Shown one piece after another: positions 19,501-31,727 of a stretch of DNA of 42,908 bases (positions within the stretch are counted from its first letter, which is position 1; each line of letters starts with the position of its first letter). The notes under the pieces were generated by a model. The model did not search any database, was not told the DNA's origin, and saw only the letters and a program-made list of their open reading frames with translations. The position numbers and the translations under genes are program-made. The stretch comes from Entrophospora sp. SA101 (lineage: Eukaryota; Glomeromycota; Glomeromycetes; Entrophosporales; Entrophosporaceae), in assembly GCA_958430865.1 (NCBI GenBank), contig CAUDNR010004333.1, forward strand, positions 1-42,908, given 5' to 3'.

Positions 19501-20011
19501 AAGAAGGTTTCAAATTTGTTATGAACACATCCTGAACATAAGAAATAAAGATTGCGATACCATTTTCGTTCACTTATTCAAGCAAATTTATTACAGGCAT
19601 GAAGAAAATCCAAAAAATATTATTTAACTTGGCCGAGTTAGGCCAAAACTGACTTATCGAGTTTACACGTGTAATTCAAAAGTACTTTAAAAAAGAATAG
19701 ACAAATCATTAATTTTCTAAATAAATAATTAGATGAGATGAAAGGCTAAAATTTTCATAAGTCATAAATGTAAATTAATGAACTCAAAAAAAAACTTTTT
19801 TTTGATAAATCTCCCATGTCCTTGCCAAGTTAACTCGTTTACCCTTAAACTATTGCAGACTGCTATGAATTATCCTTATATGATTTGACAATATTATTAT
19901 TATTATTTTATTTAACTCATCACTTATTCATGACAGTTTTTACAGAAAATTACTATGTATGTTATTTTTGCACCCCAACATTTCAATCATAATTTTACCT
20001 TTTTAAACAAA
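19501..20011. other. AT-rich spacer, no supported gene
   Basis: It includes decayed downstream parts of the hAT relic (up to about 19600), an A-run/T-run junction at 19785-19804 and a (TTA)n run near 19890. B: 41023-41533. Confidence 0.5.
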
Positions 20012-20705
20012 GATGAAAATTCCGATACATGGATATTTGATTGAGATAGCTTGGATAGATTTGATGTATTTGTTGTTTTTGCATCCAACTAATTAAAGTT
20101 GGAAAATTTTTTTTTCAATAACTTGATAGTTTTTAATTTAATTTTTAATCATGGATAAATTACATGGTGAATTACACCAGAAAGGCACAATGAGGCAAAA
20201 TACCATTTTGTAAGTAAGCATAGCATTATACATATGGATATGAAATATACTAATAATATACCTTCTTAATATATGCACTAGAGATTAAAATGATTGAAGC
20301 ATTAAGAAATTAATATAATTCTTTCAGATTTTAATATGTTTATATTAAAAAGATTCTGAAGGTTTATAAATTAATTTTTTTTTAATTAAAAAATCCTAAT
20401 TTAAAATAAACGATCTTAATAATAATTAAATTGTTTTATAATGTATGAGTTGATTTCTGATATAATATGAAGATGGTGGATTATGTGTTGGATTATACTC
20501 TTCAAATGACCCACCTTGCGAATGTGAAAATCAATGTGCATCAAACATTTGTAAAAATCATGAACTATTAAAGCTTTTATCAAAATGTGAAAACAAATAT
20601 CACCAAATATTATATGTTGGAGATTCTTTTGTCCGGCTACTAAAATGTCAAGATAAAATTTTTGATGGCTTATCAATGGTGTATTTATTGTGTGTGTATT
20701 TGTGA
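20012..20705 (+). pseudogene. HAD-family phosphatase (PHOSPHO/pyridoxal-phosphatase-like) pseudogene
   Basis: Three plus-strand segments follow the order of a PHOSPHO1/2-type HAD phosphatase. DENSDTWIFD, a stop, then DSLDRF (20012-20062) corresponds to the part just after the catalytic DxDxT. MDKLHGELHQKGTMRQN (from 20152) corresponds to the cap region and is followed by a good donor, GTAAGTAAG. DGGLCVGLYSSNDPPCECEN then QCASNICKNHELLKLL and YHQILYVGD (frame 20466-20705) corresponds to the Cys-rich cap followed by motif IV. The initial DxDxT is not seen, an in-frame stop breaks the first segment, and the final motif lacks its second Asp. The call rests on order and motif resemblance. Confidence 0.6.
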
Positions 20706-20752
20706 TGTGTATTTGTGATGTGTATTTGTGATGTGTATTTGTGATGTGTATA
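20689..20752. repeat. 13-bp tandem repeat
   Basis: GTGTATTTGTGAT is repeated about 4.5 times and then grades into (TAA)n. It supplies the last codons and stop of the HAD pseudogene frame, so the true 3' end was lost before or by this expansion. B: 42211-42274. Confidence 0.85.
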
Positions 20753-21001
20753 TTATAATAATAATAACAATAATGATTAATGATTAATGATAACTTTTTT
20801 TATAAATATAAAGTAATGACTAGTTTGTAAGAAAAGTTTTATTCTTCAGAAATTTTTAAAAAATGAATCAGATTTCTGTAACACTAAATGATAAAGGTTA
20901 TAAATCTATATATTATTTATTGGAATGATGTAAGTGATTTTTTATAATTGTATGGAAATGGAATTTGGAAACCTTTCTTCTTTAGCGAATTAATTAAATG
21001 A
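20753..21001. other. AT-rich spacer and 3' flank of the small membrane protein
   Basis: No gene is visible. TGATTAATGATTAATGAT near 20773-20791 is a short direct repeat. B: 42275-42523. Confidence 0.5.
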
Positions 21002-21160
21002 TTATCTTTTTTGTTTACTCTCGTCATCCTTTATTTTTTTCCTAGTTTCTGATTGTCTTCTTGATTCATTTATAGCATATTTAACATATAAACCAACTAT
21101 TATTGCCATTGTAAATGCTGTTAATGGTTGTAACAATTTTTTGGAATTGATTTGTGTCAT
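21002..21160 (-). CDS. Small single-pass membrane protein, 52 residues
   Basis: It starts at the ATG at 21160 (MTQINSKKLLQPLTAFT), has one hydrophobic segment (FTMAIIVGLYVKYAI, about residues 16-30) and a highly charged Lys/Arg/Glu C-terminus (NESRRQSETRKKIKDDESKQ). Size and layout resemble small mitochondrial inner-membrane or ER proteins, but no family is recognised. The frame stays open upstream to 21322, but that extension is transposon terminal sequence (21249 onward), so the internal ATG is chosen. The Tigger end lies 88 bases before the start codon and may have replaced part of the promoter. Confidence 0.6.
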   Translation of the reverse strand: MTQINSKKLLQPLTAFTMAIIVGLYVKYAINESRRQSETRKKIKDDESKQKR

Positions 21161-21766
21161 TTCAATAAAAAATTCTTTTATCAAAAGAAATTGAATTGGC
21201 CAATCGAATTTTAATATATTGTTCGTGTAACATCCTAATAACCATGTACAGTCTAACCTCGCCACAGCGGATTTCTTGCACTGTTCGAAATTCAATCGGC
21301 GGAATCGGCGTGCACTAACCAAATATGGAAATTAACCGCAGATAATTTCTAAAATTAGATTAGTTTATGTAAAGGCGCAGTCGAATTTCGAACACTGATT
21401 TCTTGTCACAACGGATTTAAGTATTGGCCCTTTTTTTATTAATTAAAAATTATTTGTCACAACGGATTTTATTAATAAACTTGCGTCACAGTGTTAACGG
21501 ATTTTTGATGGTGATCTCTCTATATGTCTATGGTGCAAGTCACCTAGTCCCGCAACTTGCTGCGCCTCGTGGCCAATTTTGGGAAAAAACTTCAAAACTC
21601 AGAATTGTAAGTTGTGCTCAAAAATGCAATAAAATTTTTATATCACGTGACCTTTAATGGTGATACAAATTAAAAAAATATTTATATATTAATATATATA
21701 TAATGTTATAACATTGCTAAAAAAAATTTTCCTTCATGTGAAGAAGCCAATGTTCCTGCGGAGAGC

Positions 21767-21795
21767 ATTCTTTGAGAGCTTTGCCCTCAAAGAAT
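21767..21795. repeat. Hairpin in the Tigger 5' region
   Basis: ATTCTTTGAG (21767-21776) and CTCAAAGAAT (21786-21795) are perfect inverted repeats around a 9-base loop. Its role is unknown. Confidence 0.7.
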
Positions 21796-21888
21796 TTTTG
21801 GACACCATACATTTTTCATATTAAAAAGATTAATTGTCATCTCTCATCTTTCCTTTTTTCTGATATAACTAGTGTATTATTGTTACAT

Positions 21889-21898
21889 NNNNNNNNNN
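21889..21898. other. Assembly gap (10 Ns)
   Basis: Ten Ns separate the 5' part of a Tigger-like element from the last 36 codons of its transposase. A complete element would need most of a transposase gene here, so the real missing length is probably over 1 kb (inference) and the ten Ns are a placeholder. Confidence 0.95.
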
Positions 21899-22008
21899 AA
21901 ATAGATTATAAAGAATTTAAAGCATTTAAATCATTGAAAAGAAAAGTGAGATTATTAAATAATGAAAAACTATTACAACCAAATATTACATCTTATTTCA
22001 ACAAATAA
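21899..22008 (+). CDS. pogo/Tigger-like transposase tail, copy B (partial)
   Basis: It reads in frame from the second base of a codon after the gap to TAA at 22006-22008, with the same C-terminus as at 1-153. It belongs to the element spanning the gap. Confidence 0.65.
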
Positions 22009-22246
22009 TTTTTAATTTCCGCATGTATTATTTATTATGTTATTAATTGTATTATTTATTTATTATTATTAAAAAATTTTTTGCCGATCATCACCAATTT
22101 TTCCACAGCGGATTTCTCGTCATAACGGATTTTTTTGGTTGGAACCATGAATCCGCTGTGGCGAGGTTTGACTGTATGTTTTACACCCCTGCGGGAAATG
22201 TCTTGTGACTATTACCTCATTTATCATTTCTTATTATTATGTATAG

Positions 22247-22271
22247 ATCCGTTGAAACGAGGTTTGACTGT
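22247..22271 (+). repeat. Second Tigger-type terminal repeat end, copy B
   Basis: Identical to 392-416: core CGAGGTTTGACTG followed by TA, 95 bases beyond the first end. Confidence 0.55.
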
Positions 22272-22835
22272 ACTTTGTATGATTTCAAAAGGTGTTCCAG
22301 TTTCTAAAAAAGACACTATATATTTTAAATTTTATATTTACATAAAAATCATGACAAAACCTTTAGGATGCCAGAATGTTTTTAAAAATGATAGATAGCT
22401 GGGTCTATCCAAACAAAAAATTTTTTTTTGATCTTTAATCGGTTTCATAAAGGCGAAAAGGATTGGCAAAATCTTCCAAGGCTGAAACTTGCCTCTACAA
22501 ATTAAAATTACATGAAGATTATGGAGGATTTGAGGGGAAATCATTCGTATCAATGAAGTTGATTCAACGGGATAACTTATTACACCATTAGTTAAATCTT
22601 TTCATATATATTTTATAGTTTTAAAATTTTTTTTTTTCAATTAAGATTTGAAAATTTTGTTTACTTTTTATTAATAAAATTAAAAAATTTTTTTGACTAT
22701 ATATACATATTTGACGGGCTACCCAAACGTATAATATTATTGCTGAAATTTTTTTTTGGTATTAAATGTTCTATAAATAAATTTAATCTATCAATAACAA
22801 GTAATTAAAAATAAATAATTTTCGTAACAAACAAA
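22272..22835. other. AT-rich spacer, copy B
   Basis: Same content as 417-980; no supported gene. Confidence 0.6.
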
Positions 22836-25617
22836 CTAATTAATTCTAGCGGAATTTTCTTGAAAATTTGACTTCTTTATAAAATTTTTTCGAGTAGTTG
22901 AAACAACATGGATTATATACGTTATCAGAATTCCCAAGAATATACCTTCGATGAAACCAAGAGTTGCCATGAAAACTGCAGTGGCTACTATAGTGAAATA
23001 TTCTAAACTATTTACAATTTCCCAGGAATCAACCAAAGCTTCTTTCATTAACTCTATACCTAAATGAAAAATGAGTGCTCCAACAGCCATCACTGGTACA
23101 TATGCTACAATCCAAGGTCCAACAATTAAAATTATAAAAGTTCCTGCTGCAAGCATCAATCCTGCAACACGACTATCCCCGCCAGATTGAATAAATAAAA
23201 GGGAATTTGTGTATACCAAATAATCTAATTTGATTTTAAGGATAAATTAATTTAACATACGCACGCACATACTTTATTCAGAAAATAAATTCAAAATTAC
23301 TTACTTTGAACACTTCCACAAAAACCAGAAATCATATTTGAAAAACCATGAGCTATCAATTCACGATTTGTATCCACATTATCTTCTTCAAGTGAAACAC
23401 CCAACGCAGGTACATTTATAGGTACATGTAAAATACCAAAAAATGTAAGAGCAAACATTGCTGGAACTGTCTTTAAAATAGCATTCCAATTTGTTTTACT
23501 AAAATCTAAAAGTTAAATACACAAATTAATATATATATATAATAAAATAATTTCAATAATAATAATTTTAAAGCATAGGAATAAAACTCTACCAAAATGA
23601 TTATAAAAGTTATACCAAGGTGTGTCATTATCTAATGATATATTAAACACCCAACCATCGTCTCTTAATTCCTGCCAATCCAATCCAAAAATATATACAA
23701 TTGCATAAAATATAATAGGAATAATCATAAAATATAAAGGAACAACAAGGCTGTAATTTAATCTAGATTGGATAAACCTTAGAAATATCGCTAAAGCAAG
23801 TGCAGAGCCACATAACAAGGGTTTATTTTCACTTAATAAAAGAATAAGAGTTTCTAAATCGAATCTAAATTCTTGAATACGGGAGGTAACTTCTATTGCG
23901 GTTGCAAATAAAAACCATCCAACACCTCCAATACATCCAATAAGGATATGCCTTGGAAAATATTCTACTAAAGAACCAAGCTGAATTATGCAAATATTGT
24001 ATGTAAGCAAACGAATAATAACGTTCGTTAATTAATAAAATAATATATAAACTTTTTTACCCTAAATATACCCAACAATAGAAACACAACTCCTGTTAAA
24101 ATTGAACTTAATGCAAACGAAAGTATTGTTGTAGCGATTACTGCCTTTTCACGATCCTCAGCATTTTCATCAATTTGTGATGAAATTGTTTCAGCCCTAT
24201 ATAATATTTAATTTATTAAATAAATTTTACAAGAATAAATAAATATCAGGAAGTAAAAAAGATCAACTTACATCAAATGTAGGAAAGGAACAACTTTTGA
24301 AAGATGAAAAATAAAAAAATTTATTATTTATAAAGTCCATAGAAAATTGATGAATCATAATATAAGTTTTAAGATACAAACCTTCAATCATCATACTACC
24401 ATTACCACCTCGAAATACGCTGCCACCACCAGAATAAACTATTTGTGACACAATACAACTATATTTATATTTTAATGATGGTATAAATTTACATTAACAA
24501 TCAATCAATCAGAATTGATAAATTGATTTATCTCAAATAACTTACCTAATGAAAAATATAGAGATACCATCTGGCCCAAAGTTTTCGAAAATAGGATTGC
24601 TTAATGGAAATATGATCAAACCTATTATATTTATAGACATTATTAGATCTTTTTCAAATTAATGCCCAGTAACAAAGAACATGTAAATCATTAACTTTAC
24701 CATAAGAAATAGCATCTAAAAGATTTAATAAAAGCCCAAGTATGACAGCAGGAATGTATGAAATTGGGTCCAGAACTATGTGTCTAATAAATTTTTTTGG
24801 TGTGATATGAATACTTGGTCTTGATATTCTTTCATAGTGTGAATAATTATGAACTCCAACATATGGTATCCAATTAATCCATGAAATTTTTCCCTGAGGA
24901 TAATAATCATCATTCTCTATTATTACATTCCCATAATTATTAAAACCAATCTGGTTATTTAGTAATGGTCTGTTTTCCATCCCACCAGTCTCAATTTCAC
25001 TGTCATCTGTTGGGATATCTTCGTTATTAATTCTAGGTTTTGTGACATCAGGTTTTTTTGAATTATCTATTTGAACTGATGATGTGTCTAAAACTATTGA
25101 TGGTGATGGTTGTACAGTTGAATTTGGATCAGGGTTTTTTGACTCTTTTTGTAGTAACAATGATAAATTACTTTGAATAGCAGTTTGTGCATAAGCTCCA
25201 TTTGCATTGTCTCGTTTGTTTTCCTCTGGTAAACTTCCTAAACTACCAAGAGCCCAATTTTGATTACGGTTCCTCAATTGTGAAGAATTACCTGGAAAAA
25301 AAAAATTTAAATAAAAATAAAACAAATATATGAGTTTTTCATTTTAAATCATATGATTCTTTAATTGGTTTTTTGTGAAACCATAATAATAAAAAATTTT
25401 TTTGAAATTAATTCGAACCAATTTCCAATTGATTAGGGGTATTAAAGTACGGACGAGGACCAAGGCTGACATTGGGACTTTTTTGCATAGAAGTAAATTG
25501 CAATACGCTAAAAGAACGATTTGGTGTATATGATTGTGAATGTTTACTTCTGAACGAAGAAGGGCTATGTGGCCCTAAATTTACATTATTGTTACCCTCG
25601 TCTTGATTTTGAGACAT
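22836..25617 (-). CDS. SLC26/SulP-family transporter without STAS domain, copy B
   Basis: Same nine-exon model as in copy A, shifted by 21855: 25617-25419, 25291-24701, 24621-24546, 24458-24382, 24293-24272, 24196-24061, 23980-23593, 23505-23305, 23224-22836. The 692-residue product and its early end after the membrane domain are the same, so truncation predates the copying or is shared through it. If both copies are real, this doubles the gene dose. Confidence 0.88.
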
Positions 25618-26877
25618 AATTTGCTAATATTTTAAATGTGTGTTTTAAAAAAAAATTTTTTTTTTGTGGGAAATTTAACTCAATATTTATATGAAAATTT
25701 TAAAATTAGCAAATTTATAATACGATGACGTAAGAATCAAGTTGATAAGCACAGTAGATTTAAAAAGTCTAGTTGGTGTTTCTGTTAATAGATAATCTGC
25801 TCATTTTGTTTGAAAAATTCACAGACATTGTTTAAATAGTAGATGCGATGGAAAATCTGATTTTTATGAATGATTTTATCAATTGATAAGATGTTATTTA
25901 TATTAATATTTGTTTGATTATGCATTATTGTTTATTTGTTGTACTACAAATGACTATTTTTACAATACTTTCCTGCTTATCTGAATCGTATTAATATATT
26001 TGATATTGCCATGTTTTTTACAATTGGCGGGCGAATTAGCGATCGGCAGGGAAAATGTTAATCCACGAGGGCCAAATAATAAAATTGTATAAATAAAAAA
26101 AAAAGCATAAATGTTATTCACTGGAATTTTATGGAATAAAAGAAACTGAATCTGCGGCATAAAAAATAAAGATAAAATATATTGAGGCAGAAACCTTATA
26201 AAAATGGCAATCAAATAATCAAAATAATCAAACAATCAAATATATCACCATTACCAAATATGGATATGGAAATCGATTAAAGAATACCCACAATATTTAC
26301 AAAGCTGAATATAGTTGTGCAAATTTATCTACAAGTTTATCTACAAGTTTATTATTATAATTATATTTATAACAAGAAAGGGTTTGGTTGATTGCATTGT
26401 ACAGTTCACTCTTCTATAACGAATACTAAGTAAATTTTAAAGAATTTCGCTTTTGCCCCCGATTCATTTTTTTATAATTAATTCCTCTCTATATCTTAGT
26501 AAACACTCTATAACAAACGAAGCAGAAAAGTTATATAGAGAGAATGTGCGAGTTCACATTTCATAGATAACCTTTTTTTGGAATGTCCATAAATTTCCTT
26601 GGGTGAATTCAAAGAAATACGCACCCCTAAAAATAATTGAATAAGTAATATAAATAGTTATTTATTTATTATTATTAATTAATTAATTAATTAAAATATT
26701 TATAAAATATTATAAAAACAAAAAGTTAATGTGTAACTTTTACTTACTATTTTTCCTATTTAAATTCTTGTCTATCTTGAGAATCATTACCTCGTAACTC
26801 TGAGAATAGAATGATCTGTGTTCATTTGTTTATATAATAAAAATAACTAGTTAAATATTAAACTGGAATGATTCGTG
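25618..26877. other. Intergenic spacer, copy B
   Basis: Same content as 3763-5022; no supported gene. Confidence 0.6.
25726..25733 (-). promoter_or_regulatory. CRE/ATF-like site, copy B
   Basis: TGACGTAA about 110 bases before the copy-B transporter ATG; the same caveat applies as at 3871. Confidence 0.3.
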
Positions 26878-27556
26878 TAACGCTCTAAAATATCACATTG
26901 GACGATAATTTTATGAACTTTGAATACAAAGCGTAAAGAATTTTTATATAATATAATTATCACTATGCATGATCCAACTTTAAATGGTTTTTTTTAAAAA
27001 ATGATTGAATTTTCAACTTGTTATTTCAATTAAAACATCACCTCTCAATTAACAGACTTTGGACAAGGAAGAATAATTGAACGTTGTGAAGCAAGCGAAA
27101 ACGATCGTGACATTGCTGGTGCATTCAATCATTTTCAGTCACAAGTAATTTGTGCAATAAAAGCATTTATGGAAGAAGATCAAACTACTATTGCTCCTCC
27201 AAGAAATACAAATGAATTGGTTTCTTGTTTAATGGGCGAGTGGGCTAATCTTGATCCTGATTATTTTCAAAAGTTGGTAGACAGCATGCCTCGAAGGGTT
27301 CAAGCTGTAGTTGATTCAAAGGAAACCCGACAAAATATTGAGTAAATGAATCTTTGTTATTTTTACATTTTTAATTTTCCATGAATATTTGACCAATAAT
27401 TTTGAAAATTTATTTGAGAACCAATGAAGCAACACTTTCTAAGTTCTCGAGATATATTAAAATATCGTATCTTAAAATAGCTCCAAGTGCAACTTTTTTT
27501 TAAAAATCTTCGAAAAATTTTAAACTATCAGTCCGACGTGATATTTTAGAGTGTTA
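26878..27556 (+). mobile_element. Internally deleted Tc1/mariner element, copy B
   Basis: Same inverted ends and TA boundaries as 5023-5701. Presence at the same place in both units shows that insertion and internal deletion preceded the copying. Confidence 0.85.
27055..27345 (+). pseudogene. Tc1/mariner transposase remnant, copy B
   Basis: Same helix-turn-helix plus C-terminal fusion as 5200-5490, with the catalytic middle absent; ends at TAA 27343-27345. Confidence 0.85.
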
Positions 27557-28305
27557 TTATTATGCAAATCATTTCAGTAAGAATTTTCTTATCAATGCAC
27601 AAACCTCGATTTGCTCAATAAGCAAAAAATGACTATTTTAAATTACAAATTATTTATGTTGGAGTCAATACTTTTTTTTAGGGTGTGACTATTATTGTTA
27701 TTCAGGGCGCGAAATGCGTTGATCAAAAATATTGGAGAAAATGCCCAGTTTGAGAAAATTTTATTGAAAATCTTGAAAAAATACTGGACCAAAAGAATAA
27801 AATAATATCATTATTACTAAAAATATTCATATATTTTTCTTTCATAGTCCTTGTATATAGTAAATAATAACAATAAATAGTAGTAGCAGAAATAATTGTC
27901 AGTTTTCTTTTCTTAAGTCATAGTTACTAATAACCGTAACCATAGCAGTAGTAATATAGATTATAAACATCATTATTGCAATTTATATTGTTTATTAAAG
28001 GAAATAAGACATTATTTATAAGTTAAAATCCCTTGACGATAACAACAACAATAATATAGAATTTGTTGTATCAAGCTGTAAATTAAATATTTTATATTTT
28101 ATAAAACGAATAAAAAACGAGTAACTCAAATAAAACGAATAAAATGAGTAAATTCGAATAAAACGAATAAATGAATAATTAGAATGATGAGAATAATTAA
28201 AATAAAAAATAATTAATTAGAATAGAATAAAAAATGAATAAACGATAAAATGAACAATTAATGCTGATCCATTTATTATAACATAGTACGGTGCGGGTCA
28301 CTATA
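27557..28305. other. AT-rich spacer, copy B
   Basis: Same content as 5702-6450; no supported gene. Confidence 0.55.
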
Positions 28306-28550
28306 ACCCCATCAAATAACTTTAAAGCTAATAGGGAAATATTGAATACTTATCTGGAAAAATTAGATGTTTGATAGCTATTAAGTAGTTCTACAACCTA
28401 TCGTCGAGATAAAATTATTAGTTCAGAGTTATTAGCTTTTAAAAATTTCAAATAACTTTAAATGTTTCAATTTGGACTCTATTTTTTCAGATAAGCATTC
28501 AATATTTCCTTATCCTGCTTTAAAGTTGATCAACTTTTATTTTGATGGTT
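28306..28550. mobile_element. Foldback MITE-like element, copy B
   Basis: Same inverted arms as 6451-6695. Confidence 0.6.
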
Positions 28551-29309
28551 AGACATAAAGATGATTAAATTCACTGGATAATAAACATATAATTTCTTTT
28601 TACTGATGATATACATACCAATTAATTAATACCTTGCATTTCATTAAAAACTTATTTCATTTAAAAAAAAATTTTTTTTTTGTTTTATACTCTGGCAGGA
28701 CAAAAAATACTATAGAAATAATAGTCAAATACCTGTCTGATTTCCATTGGATATTGGACAAAAATTTTAAATAAATAAACTAGAAGTAATGATTAGAATA
28801 ATTTGAATAATTTGAATAATAATAAACTCATAGTTTGAATAAAATAATATAAAATTTATACAGTGTAACTGGAAATGGCTGATCTCTAAATTTTTTATCG
28901 GACATTCTAAAATTTTATTGGAATGTTCTGAATTTAATAAGATTTCGCATAATCATGTTATCCGCAATTTTGCGCAGCATTATGAGAATAACCAATTTTT
29001 ATTGGTGGGTTGGGTGCGTGTTATCCTTATTTAGAAATCGATTTGGCGATTGCGGATATTTTTTGTGGATAACTACAAAACTTGCGTCTCTTCTATATTG
29101 ATAACTTTATCCTTAGTTTTGGCAAGACCTTAAATTTGATTGGAGAGATTTAGCTTCCAAGTGGTTTCACATCACAGGGTACCATATTGGGACCTTACAA
29201 GGTTTAGGAACAAAAACACTACACATATGTTACAGTGTGTTTCAAAAAAATGGCGCCAAAATGTAAAAAATTTTTACATGACAAAAATGATTGGGTATCT
29301 TGTTTGAAT
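28551..29309. other. AT-rich spacer, copy B
   Basis: Same content as 6696-7454; no supported gene. Confidence 0.5.
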
Positions 29310-29725
29310 GGGTGCCTTCAAAAATTATTATATTGAGATTGAGATTGGATTGAAATTGAAACTTTCAATCCGTGATCAAAAATTATTTTATCAAGATGTC
29401 TCTTTTCTCTTTTTTAATCGTTTTGCATCAAAGAAATGAATTAGACCTTGAACTTACAAATACCAATGCTAATGATTTTAGTATTGATGTCTTTGTTTTT
29501 TGGATACTTCCATTTTTTTTTTGTTGTTTATTTATTTTATTTTGTTTGTTTATTTTTTCACTCTTACTTGACCTAGATTGAAAATTTCATATTAAAATTC
29601 GATCTCAATCTCAGATATAAATCAATCTCAATATGGAAATTTTTGAATGCAGATCGAAATCAATTTCAATCTCAATCTCAATCTCAATCTCAATCTCAAT
29701 CTCAAATAATTTTTGAAGGCACCCC
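29310..29725. mobile_element. MITE-like element with hexamer repeats, copy B
   Basis: Same ends as 7455-7870, including the same number of CAATCT units in the right arm. Confidence 0.6.
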
Positions 29726-31424
29726 AATGATAATAAATACTTGTATATATCAGTCACACGATCGACATGTCTACTGTAATAACTATGTAGAAATTTTGTG
29801 CAACATGTCAATTTTTACTATTAAAATCGAAGGAACTTTTTTCATTTGTCACCTAGCACGCCCACATGAAGTTTTAACCAGAAACGTAATATTTTGTACA
29901 CGCATTCTTTGAGACTTATTTTATTTCCTTGCTATGGTTTACTAAAAAACGGAAAACAATTACTCGTTGAAAATTACGCCTTCAATTCTTAATCATGTTA
30001 CAACAAAATTATTTTGTAATTTCAATAAACATAAACAAGAAGCCACCATTTGGTTTTTAGAAATAATATTACATCATTTGTTGGTGAGGCATGGACAATG
30101 GAAACAAGATCAACTTTTATGATCCACATATCAAATGTATAATTCCTTAGTAAATAAAATAATTCTTTACTAATAAGCTTTTTTTCTAAGATTGGAATAG
30201 CTGATGGTAAATTATTGGAAGAGTTACTTATCAATAGAAAAATTCACATTATATTTTTTACTTGTAAAAGAGGATGCATGATTATATATATATCTTTTAA
30301 TTCAACTAGCATAGTGAGTTTTGGAATAACTATTACTACCACATAAAATCAACCTTATGGATGGATATATTTATGTCTAAGAAAACTAAAATAATTTAAT
30401 GGGTTAAAATAACTCTCACTACATTAATAAATGAATATATTTAATATTGTATTTAATATAAACCAGTAAATAATTATATTGTTTTTTTATTATATGAGTC
30501 AGATATGAACTACAAGAATACATAATCATAAATCAGATTAGAATGTTATCCTAATAGTGGTATTTTCATTCCAATCAGTTCAGTATTTTTATTAATTAAT
30601 CAAAATTTTAAAAAAATCAAAGAATTTTAACATGAGCAGTTGTTGTTTTAAATTGTTGGCGATCTTTAAAGTCTACATAATAACAATATGTAATTTTTCA
30701 GTATGATGGATGATGGAACTTCAGCTTTCTAATGACTATAAGATTGTCAATTTATTCCAAAAATTGGAATATTAACAGCAAATCAATTATAAGTGTAAAT
30801 TGATTGGTGTTTTTTTAAATTATCAACAAACAATATGCAGTTTTTTATTATGTTAAATAATGAGCCCTTAGCTTCCTAGTGAATATAAGATCATTCATTC
30901 AATTTGGTCAAGTATTTAATTACAAAATTTTTAATTTTAATGATTAATGAAAAAAAAATTTTTTTTTCATTTATTGTTTAAATTTTTATATATGGAAAAA
31001 TTATAAAGACAGAAGTTACATACTGATATAAGTTACATTTATTAATAAAAAATTATTATATATAGAAAGATTATCTAAAGATCTATTTATGAATATACAA
31101 TAAAGTTAGAGATTACTGGTATGATAATGTTACCAGGATCGGATGATGACGACGATAATTTGGCTGAATCCTTTAATTTCGGGTCAAATTAAATTTTATT
31201 TCTATTTTTATTTTTATTATTATTTTATTTAATCTATTTTTTTTTATTATTTATTATTTTATTTTATTTTATTTTATAATTTCTATTTTTATTTATCAAT
31301 AACGTGTATAATTATTTATTATCATCTGAATTCGTATTACGTTTCGCGTATTTAATTATTATTAATCAATTCGTAGCACATTCATATTTATTTAACTTTA
31401 TTTGGTAGGGATTCTTCCGGACGG
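29726..31424. other. Spacer with diverged direct repeat, copy B
   Basis: Same content as 7871-9569; the ~80-bp direct repeats are at about 30682-30759 and 30829-30907. No supported gene. Confidence 0.5.
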
Positions 31425-31523
31425 GCGTTTTCGCTCAAAACGTGCGGATTCGCCCAAGTACAAAGTGAGCGAATTCGCGCAATCTGAGCGAAAACGCACA
31501 ATTTGAGCGGATTCGCGCAATTC
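31425..31523. repeat. 19-bp minisatellite, copy B
   Basis: Same three units and inverted arm as 9570-9668. Confidence 0.75.
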
Positions 31524-31585
31524 GAGCTAATATGTAAATGAACATGTATATAAAGAACTTAATTTCGACCTAATGTAAAAGTAAC

Positions 31586-31727
31586 GTTATAAGTTAATTA
31601 GTTTCGACTAAGGAAAACTTTGTTATAAGTTAATTAGTTTCGACTAAGGAAATAACTGTGATAAGTTAATTAGTTTCGACTAAGGAAAACTTTGTTACAA
31701 GTTAATTAATTAGTTTCGACTAAATAA
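31586..31727. repeat. 36-bp tandem repeat, copy B
   Basis: Same four units as 9731-9872, with no change in unit number. Confidence 0.85.

Larger units (their letters stand above)
1..21888. repeat. Copy A of ~21.5-kb direct repeat
   Basis: This unit is repeated at 21899-42908. A position 44 equals B position 21899 (offset +21855); after the divergent block the offset is +21522, so A 21386 equals the last base of the window. Every translated reading frame outside the divergent block is the same in both copies, including a 22-unit GAT run. The last ~500 bases of A (21387-21888) and its first 43 bases have no partner inside the window because B is cut at both ends. Either a very recent duplication or an assembly duplication would produce this. 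Confidence 0.97.
21249..22174 (+). mobile_element. pogo/Tigger-like transposon spanning the copy junction and the gap
   Basis: TA (21247-21248) precedes CAGTCTAACCTCGCCACAGC at 21249. The matching inverted end is at 22155-22174, followed by TA (22175-22176). The 5' part has several subterminal copies of a TCACAACGGATTT-like word (about 21398-21500), as expected for transposase binding sites, and a 10-bp-stem hairpin at 21767-21795. The transposase N-terminus and core are not seen and must lie in the gap if the element is whole. The same halves are found at both window edges. Confidence 0.75.

Noticed and set aside
20416..20676. 86-codon minus-strand frame
   Set aside because: It is the antisense reading of the HAD phosphatase segment, which has recognisable motifs on the plus strand.
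20689..20752. Short tandem repeats as a CRISPR array
   Set aside because: The 13-bp units are contiguous with no spacers and the DNA is eukaryotic.
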